Positions 44,339-55,892 of a stretch of DNA of 64,000 nt are shown piece after piece. Each line of letters opens with the position of its first letter. Position 1 is the stretch's first letter. The notes below the pieces were generated by a model. It made no database searches. It was not told the DNA's origin and saw nothing but the letters and a program-made list of their open reading frames with translations. Position numbers and translations under genes: made by a program. Origin of the DNA: Diphasiastrum complanatum (Eukaryota; Streptophyta; Lycopodiopsida; Lycopodiales; Lycopodiaceae); NCBI GenBank assembly GCA_029204225.1, contig CM055092.1, forward strand, positions 68,935,614-68,999,613, read 5' to 3'.

Positions 44339-45320
44339 TGTTAGATTTCTTATGCTCAGTCTTAAACAAATCGTTCAAGTAATGAGCATCCTGAAAAACC
44401 GAAGGCCGACAACATATTTTTAGGCCTTCACATTTTTTCCTTTGAGATTTTCTATGACTTAGAAATCATTTTTAAGGCACCTTCGTCTTTTTCACCTTTT
44501 TTCGCTCCTTAGCGAAAAATGCGACACTCTGGCCAAGTGGCCAGAATACCTTAGAAATCATTTTTAAGGCACCTTCGTCTTTTTCGTCTTTTTTGCTCCT
44601 CAACGAAAAATGCGACACTCTGGCCAAGTGGCCAGAATACTTTAGAAATCATTTTTAAGACACCTTCATCTTTTTCGCCTTTTTCGCTCCTTAGCGAAAA
44701 ATGCGACACTCTGGCCAAGTGGCCAGAATACCTTAGAAATCATTTTCAAGACACCTTCGTCTTTTTCGTCTATTTCGCTCCTTAGCGAAAAATGCAACAC
44801 TCTGGCCAAGTGGCCAGAATACTTGAGAAATCATTTTTAAGGCACCTTCATCTTTTTCGCATTTTTGCTGACCGACTTCGCCAATGGATGAGTAACCCTA
44901 AAACAGCTGGACAAACAAATATCCCAAGGGCGGTTGACGGTTACCAACTTTTGTACATATGCAAAGACTGGCATAAATAGTTTTAAAAGCTTATAAGATA
45001 TTTCCTCTCTTGTAAATCTCTATATTAGCTGAAATAAGCTATGTAAGTGTTAATTTTGAATTTCTTTTTGAATCAGAGTTATCTGTAGCCAACATTATCA
45101 CGCTCAACAAGCTGAAGTTATTACTTCAAGGCATTGTACTCATTGTTGATATTTTTATCAGAGTGCAATTTTGTCTCACTACTGCGTCGTTCATTTGCAC
45201 AAACTGTATGAATTCTTCTACTTGAATATTTCTGCTGCTAACTGTTACGTTTCCGTTCCTACACGTCTACGCTCTGAGCAATTGAGCCTCAGCTGTGCTC
45301 ACGACCACCGTTTTACGACA
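44339..45320 (+). repeat. Copia 3' LTR, 982 bp, with internal tandem repeats
   Basis: It begins TGTTAGATTTCTTATGC after the purine tract AAGGAAGAG and ends CCGTTTTACGACA. After its end, gypsy LTR sequence resumes. Confidence 0.82.
44455..44880 (+). repeat. 92-bp tandem repeats in the LTR
   Basis: About 4.5 units, each with TTAGAAATCATTTTTAAGGC, CACCTTCGTCTTTTTCG, CTCCTTAGCGAAAAATGCG and TGGCCAAGTGGCCA. The last forms an inverted repeat in every unit. Confidence 0.92.
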
Positions 45321-45571
45321 AGATTCACCTAGAATAGAGTCCTAAGCATGGACCAACTATTCATAGAATTGCTATTGAGAACTCTACACATGCATACACT
45401 GTCTCATACCTTTTTTAAACTCCATTTAGTGTGTTCTGGACACAAGGATATTAGTTACTTTCGGGTCACGTCTAGTATGACGTGGCATAACTAACAGCTT
45501 GTTTCACTAGAGTACCGTGTATCCAAGACTAGGAGTATACTGTATCCCATGTACTGGTCATGGACATAACA
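45321..45571 (-). repeat. Partial gypsy LTR
   Basis: Matches 38510-38752 from AGATTCACCTAGAATAGAG to GGACATAACA. It is truncated on its left by the copia LTR. Confidence 0.85.
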
Positions 45572-46244
45572 TTTATGATTTAATTAACCTCAATTATAAT
45601 GATTAAGAAATATTTGTATGGTATTTGTATTTAGCAAGAATTAAAATGGCATGCAACAAAAGTTCAAACATTGGTAATTATTTCAAAAAACTTAAACTAA
45701 AAAAATTTGATTACTTATTTGTATGAAAATGAACAAGAACGGTGTGGTATTATACCACAAAGTCCTTGCCATGTCATAATAGCATGAATCCTAAAATTTT
45801 AGGATATGGATAAGGCATTTTCGATACTTGTGAGAGAAATTCTTTTGTGCAATGAATCTATATATTGATTTTGAAATATACGCACGATCTTGATAACTCT
45901 GTTTTGTAGTTTAAGTTTGAACCTTTATTTTAGGCCTAATTATCCAACATGTAAGTAATCATGTAGGCATGAAAAATAGAAAATAGCAAAAGACATTTGG
46001 TGAATGAAAAAAGTCTCTTGTTTTATATACATTTTAATATTTTATTATTTTAGTTTAACATTTTTTTCAAATGCTGCCCCTTTTTTTTTTTCATTCAAAA
46101 CATAGGTTATGGTGATTGTTATTCTCGTACCACTTTAGATTTTATTTATTTTTTATCTTAGTGCGCATGTAACAACTAAGAATTGAATTTCATATTATGT
46201 CTAGCTATACTTAGTATTAACTTAGTGGTTCCATAATAATCACG
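45572..46244. other. AT-rich, no gene
   Basis: No open frame or repeat of note beyond T-rich runs. Confidence 0.5.
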
Positions 46245-46720
46245 ATTACGTTGTAAAATATTTTAGTATTTAAGAATATTCAAGATCAGTATTCATGATC
46301 AATATTCACGATCAATCTTCACAATATTCACGATCAGTATCTCATAATATACGTTTCTCAGTATTCACAATTTCACATCAGTTTTCACAATGTTCACGAT
46401 CAGTTTTCACAATATTCACGATCACTATTCACAACATTCACGATGAAAAAATCTCAGAATGTCGGTTTCTCAAAATCTCAATTTCTCAGAATCTCAGTTT
46501 TTCAAAATCTCAGTTTCTCAGTTTCTCATAATCTCAGTTTCTCAATTTTTCAATTTTTCAATTTCTCAATATTCGCAATTTCAACAATCACAAACCATCA
46601 ATAAAGTAATCTTCAAAACACATTTTTTTATCCAATATGGAAGACACTGTCTATATGTCCTGCAAAACAAAACACAATCACAAAATTATATATTGATAGA
46701 GATCAGTTCTTATTGCCAAT
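46245..46720. repeat. ATTCACGATCA and TTTCTCAAAATCTCA repeat block, copy 1
   Basis: An array of ATTCACGATCAGT-like words, then TCAGTTTCTCAAAATCTC words, then a unique end (CAATATGGAAGACACTGTC and GTCCTGCAAAACAAAACAC). The same order recurs at 49375-49990. Confidence 0.85.
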
Positions 46721-47327
46721 TTTTGCATAGTTTAATGTACTTCAAAAATGAGAGGTAGAATGCCATGCAATCATTTACACTTTGAATCCAAAGTAGTAGT
46801 GATAAATTGTTTTCTTGAAGAATCAAGCTTCAACAATATGTTGGATTGACTTCTTATATTCAAACATAGTCAAGACTAGACTGTATGCAAGCCTTTCATA
46901 GCACAAAACGTTTTTAGTCCATACACGTTTTTAAATAACATACTGCGACCTCACAAGATAGAACCAATCCGAATGCACAAATGGGAGGAAAGGGCAAAAA
47001 TAACGATAGTGGATAATTCGTTGAACCATCTTCATAATTGAAGTTCCCCGGACATAGTATATCAAGAAACCTGAAACCTAAAAAAGAACTACATCTAATT
47101 AAAAGCTGAAAACAATGAAGCGATCGTTTACAAAGTGGCACCATAGAATTACCATGAATCCTGTACTCCAGCATGTGTTCAACAACTGCGTGCTAGCCCT
47201 CATACATTATCATATCTTCAATCAAACGGAGTTGCTCCTCGTCGTCGTCCTCTTCTTCTTCTTTAAAAGTGCTTGCTATGGATGTTGCAGCGCTGCCTAT
47301 AGGGTCTAGCAGCTCCAAGCCTCGCCA
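46721..47327 (-). other. Sequence downstream of the Sec61-beta fragment
   Basis: Minus-strand reading in the Sec61-beta frame continues past its stop into an acid-rich run (STFKEEEEDDDEEQLRLIED) and then an 86-codon frame at 46914-47174 with hydrophobic segments (YPLSLFLPFPPICAFGLVL). No family is recognised. It may be 3' untranslated sequence. Confidence 0.3.
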
Positions 47328-47632
47328 CTAAAGCTTCCCACCTACATGCAGAATCGTGACAAAATCGATGAAGACAAAACTCATACCCAGCACAATAGTG
47401 GGCATGATCTTCAACCCGAGAGTGCCATCAATGTAAAATCGTAACATATTGTTACTGCCACGTCCATATCCTCCTCTCGGCGGAATTTGTCGCCGAAAAT
47501 TGGCTATAGGAGTAATTTGTGATGAGGGTTTGATGCTGCTCTTCTGAATCTATGATCTATGGATGGGGCATACATCGCTGCATCAGAGGGATTTTCTTGA
47601 ATATTCTGCAAACGGCCCAACATTCCTGCCAT
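47328..47632 (-). pseudogene. Sec61-beta (ER translocon subunit) fragment
   Basis: Sec61-beta is a small tail-anchored subunit of the ER protein-conducting channel. The minus-strand reading gives [18 protein letters not shown], then [20 protein letters not shown] and ILHVGGKL, then a stop at 47328. This matches the conserved NMLRFYTDDAPGLKI..PTVVLVMSL.FI.FVT.LHV.GKL core, including the single membrane segment. An ATG at 47632 opens MAGMLGRLQNIQENPSDAAM in a different frame, so one frame change separates the N-terminus from the core. The usual DD after Tyr is changed to DG. It is probably a pseudogene or captured exon. Confidence 0.75.
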
Positions 47633-47984
47633 GCCAATGAAAACAGAGCAAGCGGCTGAATAAAGGAAAACAAATCTATCATAAGCGCTTCATTAGCCTG
47701 ATAGAAACACAAATTCTAAGACAATGAATAAAACAGAATTGAATCTCTGTTAATTCCGCCAGTAAACTGATAGAATGCAAATTTATATTAAGCATGATAT
47801 AATGAATCGAAGAAAATCAAATCTATGATATTCCTTCCATTAACTTGATAGAAATACGAATCAATGTTAAGCATAAGACTATGAACCGAACAGAAACATA
47901 TCTATGTTGATCCCTCTATCAACCTGATATAATCACATAACTATGTTAAGAATCAGACGATTAATATAAGAAAACGGTGGTGAA

Positions 47985-48305
47985 TTACTGCTTCATATTG
48001 CTGGCATTCGAAGCACTGGTGGGTTTCTGAGCCCCTGACACCGCTGAGAAGTTGCTAAATTGCGGCAATCAAAACTCGTGCATCACCCAATCTATTTTAA
48101 TGCCTCTGGCAGACCTTCCCTTGTAAAACACCAACGATTTCTTCAGCCCTATGCACTGAACACCGTCTGCAGAATAGATGGGACGGTCCGTTCCAGTGGC
48201 TTTCCAAAACCTCGCTCCGGTCACTCTGTTAGGCCTAGTGCTGTTGCAATATTTTCTATCTCGGGGACAAAAGAAGTACCATTGTTTCTCACCAGCTATT
48301 GATTT
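47985..48305 (-). pseudogene. NAC-domain exon (FEZ/SMB-like), with nonsense change
   Basis: After an acceptor GTTTCAG the minus strand reads [44 protein letters not shown] and [18 protein letters not shown], then WVMHEF. These are NAC subdomains C and D, the DNA-binding part of plant NAC transcription factors. [10 protein letters not shown] and [16 protein letters not shown] are typical of the FEZ/SOMBRERO group. The next codon is TGA (48069-48071) where family members have Arg before LP. A CGA to TGA change would explain it, because LPQFSNFS follows in frame. No subdomain A/B exon with LPPGFRF was found nearby. Confidence 0.85.
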
Positions 48306-48344
48306 CTGAAACAAAACATATATATTTTCTAAAACAAATCACAA

Positions 48345-48510
48345 TCTATATATACTCATTATTCACACATATTCAAGATTATTATTCACGATAATAATGA
48401 TCAGTGTTCACAATAATCACATGTATTCACAATAATCACGATCAATATTCACAATAACCACGATTAGCATTCACAATATTCACAAAAATCATGATCAATA
48501 TTTAATATTC
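48345..48510. repeat. Short ATTCACGATCA array, third copy
   Basis: Recurring ATTCACAATAATCACGATCA words like those of the two larger blocks on either side. Confidence 0.75.
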
Positions 48511-49374
48511 AATCACATAGTCTTCAAGATGCATATTTGAAAAGTCTATCAATTCTTCATGCGATATATGAAAGATATTTTGTATATATTTTGCAAAAGA
48601 AAAGACTTAGAAACAATAAAAATATATTGTCAAAGAAATTACCAAAATATTGTGTCTCTTCTCATTTTTTCATATTCAAGCATGTGCGAGCACAATAAGA
48701 ATAAGAAACTAGAACAATGTGGCATAAATCATGCAATAGCTTAATAAATGAGTTTGTTTGTTTTTTTTCTCTCTATGCATGCAGACTATGTTCTTTTTTT
48801 CATGTAATAAACTAGAGCAAAGAAAACGTTCATGTCTTTTAACACGATAAACAAAGTACTTGCAATGTTAAAAGTCTTTAAGGAGGTTGTATTTCTAACT
48901 GACAAAAGGTTATTACATGAATTCAAAGTAGACCAAATCATAGAAAATTGACAAGTGCAAAACTTGACATTTCAACATTTGAAAAGTTTTACTTACAAAT
49001 TTGTAAGACCTAACATATCTACCAGAAGTGGTTCCCTTAAGTGAATTAATTTATAAAAATTTGCAAGTTGAGAAAATCATTTATTGGTTTATGAATTTGC
49101 AGATAAGAATTCTTATTTAGCTATACAGTTTTCTCTCTCTAAACTTCTCCTATGCCTATTGTAGAATAATCAATTCAACTACAAACAATCCAAAATGTAA
49201 TTTCACGAAAAGGATCATTGGGAAAAGACTTGTTTATGAAGCATAGAATCTCACTTGGAGTTCTATCTAAATCTATGCTAAAAAGTGACTACTAAAAGTA
49301 ACCAAGATTAACAAGCTTAATCTTTATTTTGAGTAATCACATATTAACATTAATAATTTGTATTTAGAAAAGTC
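48511..49374. other. AT-rich spacer
   Basis: No gene seen. If the NAC exon and the 49850-49931 exon belong together, this would be intronic. Confidence 0.4.
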
Positions 49375-49990
49375 CATAATAATCACGATTACGCTGTAGA
49401 GTATTTTAGTATTTAAGAATATTCAAGATCAATATTAATGATCAATATTCACGATCCGTATTCACAATATTCACGATCACTATCCACAATATTCACGATC
49501 AGTATTCATTGTTTTGTCACTATTCACGATTAGTATCTCATAATATATGTTTTTCAATATTCACAATTTCACATCAGTATTCATGATTAGTATTCACAAT
49601 GTTCACGATCAGTATTTACAATATTCACAATCACTATTCATGATGAAAATCTCATAATATCAGTTTCTCATAATCTCAATTTCTCAAAATCTCAGATTCT
49701 CATAATCTCAATTTCTCAAAATCTCAATTTCTCATAATCTCAATTTCTCAGTTTCTCAAAATCTCAGTTTTGCAGAATCTCAATTTCTTAGAATCTCAGT
49801 TTCTCAATTTCTCAATTTCTCAATATTCACAATTTTAACGATCACATACCATCAATAAAGTAATCTTCAGGACGCATCTCTAAAAATTCGATCATTTCTT
49901 CATCCAATATGGAAGACATTGTCTATATGTCCTGCAAAACAAAACACAATCGAAAAATTATAATTTGATAGAGATTAGTTCTTATTTGTG
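49375..49990. repeat. ATTCACGATCA and TTTCTCAAAATCTCA repeat block, copy 2
   Basis: Collinear with 46245-46720. It starts CCATAATAATCACGATTACG, contains the same two word arrays and ends with the same exon-like sequence. Confidence 0.88.
49850..49931 (-). other. Exon-like segment with splice signals
   Basis: Minus strand: TTTTGCAG acceptor, then ATG opening MSSILDEEMIEFLEMRPEDY, then a GTATGT donor. It ends in a phase that does not match the NAC exon, so the link is doubtful. DEEMIEF is faintly like NAC subdomain A. A decayed second copy lies at about 46600-46665. Confidence 0.35.
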
Positions 49991-50152
49991 GCCACAAAAG
50001 GTGTAATAACTACAATTTCATAGCTCAAGTAAAAACAAAACAAAACAAAATGCAATATATGAGCTTTGATCATATTTGATACTATTTGCTAATGACACAA
50101 TGAAGCTGTTAGAAGATGGATAAAAGATAAAGTTCAACTTACTAAAACTTTT

Positions 50153-51302
50153 TCAATGTAAATTTTGAATTGCAAAGTTGGCCTTTTTTCCTATTTCGAA
50201 TGCAAAATCTGTGGAATGCAAAATCTGCATACAAACAATTTCTAAAATAAAAAAACATCCCTTACAAGATATTCCATAAATGTGTCTATATACAATGTTG
50301 CCAAAGACAACTTGCCTTGCTTGATCCATATGATTGAGCCTTGATGGCTCCATCTTGATACTCATGGTTCTTCTTGGAATCCTCGGGTCTTGAGCTTGCT
50401 CCTCCACTTGACTTGACTCCAAAACATCAATGAATTGAATAAGGTGTTGATCCAAAGGTGCTTCTTCAAGTTTAAAAATCTTCCACTCTTGAAAGATCAC
50501 ATTTCCACCATTGAAAACTTCTTTGGTGGAAAACAAATAGATTCTACAATCTTTACTTGAAGAGCAAAACACTACCATTATTCCTATCATTGAAATAGGA
50601 TAATCTTTGGTCCTTACATTGGAATAATCATGCTCAAAGCATGTGGACCCAAAGATTTCCAATACAATTGATGTTTCATCTTTTATGACGATTCAAACTA
50701 TTACAAAATGGTTATCCAATGAAATTGATTAATTAACAACAAATGGAGATTTGAAAGCAACTAATTTCATTGTCTTGTCATAAAGAGTACTAAACATCAT
50801 AGATCTTAAAGATAAGCAACAAGTCACTCCATGTCTACCAATACTATCCAACAAGTATTCAAAGATAGTGGACTCTCCAATGCTCACCATCCTTGCAAGA
50901 TGCACACTTGAATGGAAAATTTGCAAGCATTTTGATGACTTGGCCTTTGTCATTGAGGACCTCCTTGGAGCTCTCATGCTTTGAGGCTGATCCTCAAGAT
51001 ATTCCTCCTTTTGATGCTCCTTCTCAATGCAAGCAAGATCACACTTTGCCAAGATCTCCACTTGAGCGATCTCCTCCTTTGCCAAGCTCACACTCTCAAA
51101 AGCAACATATCTTCCAACTTAAACAATCTTTAAATCCCTTTGCAATGCAAACATCATTCTTCAAAATGAAATAAACACCATGGTTAAAGTGGACATCCAA
51201 ACCACTTTCTAAGAGTAGAACAACACTAAGCATATTTTTCGTGATTGATGGTACATGAAGGACATTTTCTAGATCCATACTTATTGATGATTCTAGATAC
51301 AA
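50153..51302 (-). pseudogene. Copia remnant: protease tail and hinge only
   Basis: Minus-strand reading from 51302 gives SMDLENVLHVPSITKNMLSV, FNHGVYFILKNDVCIAKGF, then EEYLEDQPQSMRAPRRSS, a hinge-like linker, so the integrase is skipped. Further left is a decayed integrase C-terminus (EIFGSTCFEHDYSNVRTKD) with a second hinge (QDPRIPRRTMSIKMEPSRL). There are no RT or RNase H motifs. The protease-to-hinge jump resembles that in the element at 8756-12671. Confidence 0.8.
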
Positions 51303-51330
51303 AGAGATGGTACCAACACCTGTCGGAAAT

Positions 51331-51398
51331 AGGATAGATAATGTAATGTGAAAACTTCCTACTTCTAATGCATGACTACGCCTATCAAAAATTAAACA
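51331..51398. repeat. Dispersed repeat shared with 12797-12880
   Basis: Both contain TAATGCATGACTACGCC or CAATGCATGACTACGCC, TATCAAAAATT and GAAA.ACTTCCTACTT. Confidence 0.75.
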
Positions 51399-51500
51399 AG
51401 GTGATCGGATGCGATTACGAAAGGCCCTGCATGTTGTTATGATTTTGTAATACAGTGCACCCTGGATAAATGTTAGGGTTGGGGAGTAATAAAAAGTTAA

Positions 51501-53690
51501 CTAATATAGAGGGTTGATAGTATAATAGATAAACAGAGTGGAAAAGAGAAATGAACATATTTGAAGGGAACATATATGATTGTAATATCTTGCACAAGTT
51601 ACAGGATCATGTCGCATAAGGTTTTGTATATTGCTTTCTTCTAAATGCAAGTGTGTATCTAAGTTATGAATATTTGGTAAGCTATGCAAACATGTTACAA
51701 TTTCTGGCCAATGTGACTCAGCACTTGTGAACGTTACAAATAATGTTGCTGATCCTAGTTGTCTGATCATCGCAAATATGTCCTTTTTTGTTTTGTCAAG
51801 ATATTTGGATGATGTGCGTAGCATTCCTAGATCTCTATATCCAATATCAGATTTCATTATTGTGGCAATTTTTGAAGTGTCAAACATGTCTTTTACTTTA
51901 AGAGTACGTCCATAAGTTTTTCCTTTTCGTATACGAAACTGTGCAGTTGATAAAATGAACTTAATTTGACATTTAATAGTTTTTTAAAATAGATTTGGAA
52001 TGTGAGTTGCGAAACGCCTATTATGGTACATGATTTCCCATTGTGCAATTTGTTGATATGTATTGTTTTCAAAGAGCATTTTCTGTTGTCGGCATCCATA
52101 AAACAAAGTTGGGAAATTCAATTCTTCACTATCTTTGTCTTGAAATAATCTTAATGGTTGATAACCTTCGGTTGGTGCTATTGAAATGATTTTGTCTTCA
52201 AAATCTTGTATTTGTTGTGATGTTAAAAAATTATGTATAAAGGTATCTGAAAACGTTTCATCTGCAATTTCAACAAAGTCCGTGGTTTCTTTATCAGAAA
52301 AGATAACGGTTGTAGGACTCTTGGTGATATAATATTGCTATTAGTATTCTATAATCGATATGCCAATTCATTGGCTTGTAATTGTTCTTTCCAATTAGGA
52401 AGAATTTGTATGCCCAATTCAGTATACAAATTTGTTTTGCAAAGGTCTTGAAATGTTGTCATTACAATATCAGGTCTAATTAAGCCTAAAGCAAAAACTT
52501 ATTTATATTCCGCTTTATTTGTATAGCTATAGTGGAATTCTCATCAGGGAATCGAGGCAGTGTAGTTTGAATCTTATTCAAGTTACTAGGTACGTTAACA
52601 ACGCTTTCGTGCAAACTAAATTGACCAAAAACTGGGTGCATTTGCCAAATTTGTGCAAATGCAAGTCTAGGTGACACTAAGCGTTCTTCCAATTGATTCA
52701 GTTTTTCAACGGTTGGTATTTTTTTGTTCATTAATACATTTATTGGGAATAGAAATGGCGGCATTCTTTTAGCCTTCAAATATTTATAACAATTTCTGCA
52801 AGTTCGCATTGTATGTTCATTTGCATAATCGAAATTGTTTTGTTTTAATTGTTTTAAATATAGGCTTATTTCTACTGGTAATTGCTTTGTTTGATGCTTG
52901 AAATTGAGTTTTCCACAACTACGGCATACATGTATAGGTGTGTCTTTTATTTGTCAAAGGTACCTTTGTTGTTCCTTATTTTGAGCAACAATATGAATTT
53001 GTATCTTGAGAAATATGGTAATGTGCAGATTGATTATGTGGGAGTTCATTATTTTGTATTTTTAAGTATCGTATATATCGGGCAATTGCAGTTATTTAAA
53101 TATGTGCATGTAGATCAATAATTGAGCAAAATTGTTTTGCAATTTCAATACTAGAGAGATATTTGTTATCATGAATTAGTTGTAAAATTTGTTCACGGTA
53201 TAAAGTTGCCCATTCAAAACAAGTTCTATTTTCAACATATTGTTGAATATATGTTCTTGGCATTATGCCATGACAATGTTCTGTGTTTTGTTTTTTCAAG
53301 TATTTGATGTGTCTTGTGACTTGTTTTGTAGTCAAACATTTGCTTGGGAAATTCATAGTTTCTAAAAAAGTATTCGCAATTTGCTCAATTTTCAAAGTTT
53401 TGTCAGCCATTATTTTGAGTAATTCACGATTTATATGAGCATGCCAATAGAACTTTGTATGCCGTTTTCTTTTCCGGTTTATTGTTCTAGTGATTGACAT
53501 GATTTTTGTATTGTATTCAAAAGTTGCCTTTTCAGTAGCAACATTGTCACTTTCTTGTTGAGTATTGCAAATAATTGTTTGAGAACTTGGTATTGAAGGC
53601 AAATATTGTTTGTTTTGTGCATCATACAATAATGTTAGTGTTTTTGAAATATAACAGGACATGTTTTTATACTATGCCATATTTCTTGTA
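51501..53690 (-). pseudogene. Helitron Rep/helicase protein, N-terminal half, broken
   Basis: Minus-strand order: an N-terminal basic/leader region (53662 down), then the cysteine-rich and DUF6570-like segment (HTMRTCRNCYKYLKAKRMPP, KLNQLEERLVSPRLAFAQI, FGQFSLHESVVNVP, LPRFPDENSTI). Then LIRPDIVMTTFQDLCKTNLY (the LK..N.LY block), APTEGYQPLRLF and ELNFPTLFYGCR, and a Helitron_like_N segment (MFDTSKIATIMKSDIGYRD, IRQLGSATLFVTFTSAESHW, LMRHDPVTCARYYNH). The order is that of eukaryotic Helitron proteins. The catalytic Rep (HUH) and helicase parts are absent, since the homology ends near 51600. Several frame changes occur. Confidence 0.85.
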
Positions 53691-54581
53691 TAAAAGCCGC
53701 TGAAAAAAAATCTTGTTGCACAATGTCTTTAGTTTTTAACATTCCACTTATCAACTAACTACCCAACAATAAAAAGGATAACCTTGAAAAAGTCTTGTTA
53801 CAATATTGTCTATCTTAACATCCTCGGTCTCATCCTACTCATGAATAAATAGTCACTTGCTAAAAGCCCTTAATGAATGTTAGGTTTTGTAGGGTGAATT
53901 GATACTCAAGTTATCCCCCCTTTCAAGGCTCAAAGGGACCTGACGGTTCTCAACCATGGCCGGTTTTTACAAAAGAGCATAACCGTCGGTTCTACACATA
54001 AGCCGGTACTTGAGAAATAGTGTACCCGCCGGTTAGGGTCTTTAGAACCAGATTGATAAGCGTGTTGAGAACCGAAAATAATATTGTTACTTGGCCAACA
54101 TTGGTCCGGACATATGTAAATGGATCCCTTGGAAAATTACAGTTTTGCAAATTCACTAATTTTGATAAAAGTCAAATTTTAGAATTTTGGGTAGTTTGAC
54201 GTCAAAGAATAGTGGGTGGATGCCAAATACGTCGATGTTTGGATACTTATGACATCGTTTAACCAGATGATCAGCAGATAAAAAAATTGTGCTGTCCAGT
54301 GCAAGTCTTCAGTGATCTTCAAATTATTGAAGTTAACATCTGAACTTGAAATATGATAGGATTGGTTACCCTTTATTGGAGATCAGCCGGAAGCCCATTG
54401 TAGATGTTTTTCAAATAATTTGGCTATCTAAGTTATGCTTCCTGCAGGTATCAGATGAGCAGACATAGAACCAAAGTTGGTTTTACTTGACCCTAGATCA
54501 ACGATCAATAAACGTGCAGGAAGAATCTTGAAATAGAAATAGTTATTCACCAAGGAGACAACTGTGGACTTAATTTCCAAC
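53691..54581 (-). repeat. Probable copia 3' LTR, left end not defined
   Basis: In minus orientation it starts TGTTGGAAATTAAGTCCACA at 54582 after a purine tract TTAAGGGGGAC. The CA end could not be fixed, so the left limit is nominal and part of the span may be Helitron flank. Confidence 0.5.
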
Positions 54582-55892
54582 AGTCCCCCTTAAGATCACA
54601 GTTGGTGCCTTGGTATCTTCGTCAGGTTCAGCATGTCAAAGAACTTCGGATGCTTGATTCTGGGAAGCGCTTTGGTGAAGATGTCTATGACCATTTTTGT
54701 TGCGGAGTAGTATTGAATGATCACCAGCCCTGAGAAAACTTTCTCCCGAATGAAATGATACTGGATTTCTATGTGCTTGGATTTGCCATGAGATCTGGAA
54801 TTTAGTGACAGTGAAATATAGCTCAAGTTGTCACACAAAATGGTGGTAGCATTGAACTGAGTGTGATGTAAGTCGTGAAGTAATAACCTGATCCATACAA
54901 CTTCTCTTGAAGCTTGACATGTTGTGATGCGGTCGAAGAAAACACAACTGATTTCTGCTTCCTTGAGTTTCATAAAATCGGTCCCCCTTCTAGTTAGAAA
55001 CAGAACTCGGAGGTAGATTTTCTGGTAGAGACAATTCCTCCCCAATCTGAGTCGGAGTAGCCTCACAAGACGAGTGGGTCGATAGCATTTCCATCATAAC
55101 ATAAGATGTGATCTAAACTTTCCTGAATATATCTCATCACTCCCTTTAATGCTTTCCAGTGAGAGATCCTAGGATTGGACATGAATTGACTTAACGTGCT
55201 AATAGTGTATGCTAAATCTGGTCTAGTACACAACATTGCATACATCAAAGATCCTATAAGTGAATGATAAGGGTACTTTGCTAAGTTGAGTACTTCACTA
55301 TCAAAATCCACACAAATAGATTTAGTCAATACTATACTTGGATCCATTGGAGTATCAATTGGTTTGCAATCAGACATATGAAATTTTTCTAAAATGCCTT
55401 TTAGATATGCCTGCTGCTAAGATAGATCTTCTTCTGAAGTCTATTTCTAGTAATGTGAATTTTTAGCAAAGAATGGACAGCTCCTAAATCAATCATGTCA
55501 AATTTCTTTGATAGATCACTCTTAGTAGTTTGCAGAAGAGAAGTGTCGTTAGACAAAATAAATACATCATCTATGTAAAGAGCTATGTGAACTGAATTGG
55601 TGCCTATATGCTTCGAATAAACATTACAGTCAGCTGAATTGTTTGCAAATCCTAATTGAATGAGATAAGAATTGATTCTATCGAACCATGCTCTTGCGGC
55701 CTATTTCAGACCACAGATTGCTTTGTGCAGTTTGCACACTTTGTGCTCTTGGCCTTTGACTTCGAATCCTTCCGGTTGGAAGGTATACAGCTCTTCTTCG
55801 ACGTTGTCGTTGAGAAATGTTGTCTTGACATCCATTTGGTACATTTCGAGGTCTTCTACGACTGCTAACACAATTAGAGTCCTGATTACCAT
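54582..55892 (-). pseudogene. Copia reverse transcriptase and RNase H (second family)
   Basis: Minus strand: MYQMDVKTTFLNDNVEEELY, KLHKAICGLK, a stop, WFDRINSYLIQLGFANNSAD, HIALYVDDVFILSNDTSLL (intact YVDD), then SDCKPIDTPMDPSIVL, SLIGSLMYAMLCTRPDLAYT, and RNase H (KSKHIEIQYHFIREKVFSG, DIFTKALPRIKH). Stops and frame changes break it. The RNase H differs from the gag-protease family (IQYHFIRE against IAHHFVRE). It is joined at about 55893 to the protease of that other family. Confidence 0.9.

Larger units (their letters stand above)
38229..45571 (-). mobile_element. Ty3/gypsy element, minus strand, with three insertions
   Basis: LTR-like sequence at 38229-38752 and a partial copy at 45321-45571 bracket a minus-strand pol region at 38830-43077. 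Pol is split by a 328-bp insertion (40140-40467) and a 2012-bp solo LTR (40741-42752). The gag, protease and RT front are replaced by a plus-strand copia 3' half (43078-45320). The outer LTR remnants keep the same orientation, so they plausibly belong to one original insertion. That pairing is inference. Confidence 0.7.

Noticed and set aside
44455-44880. CRISPR-like array
   Set aside because: Units are fully tandem, with no unique spacers, and lie in a plant LTR.
46295-46531. Frame encoding repeated HNIHD and SQNLS words
   Set aside because: It is the translation of the ATTCACGATCA and TTTCTCAAAATCTCA arrays.
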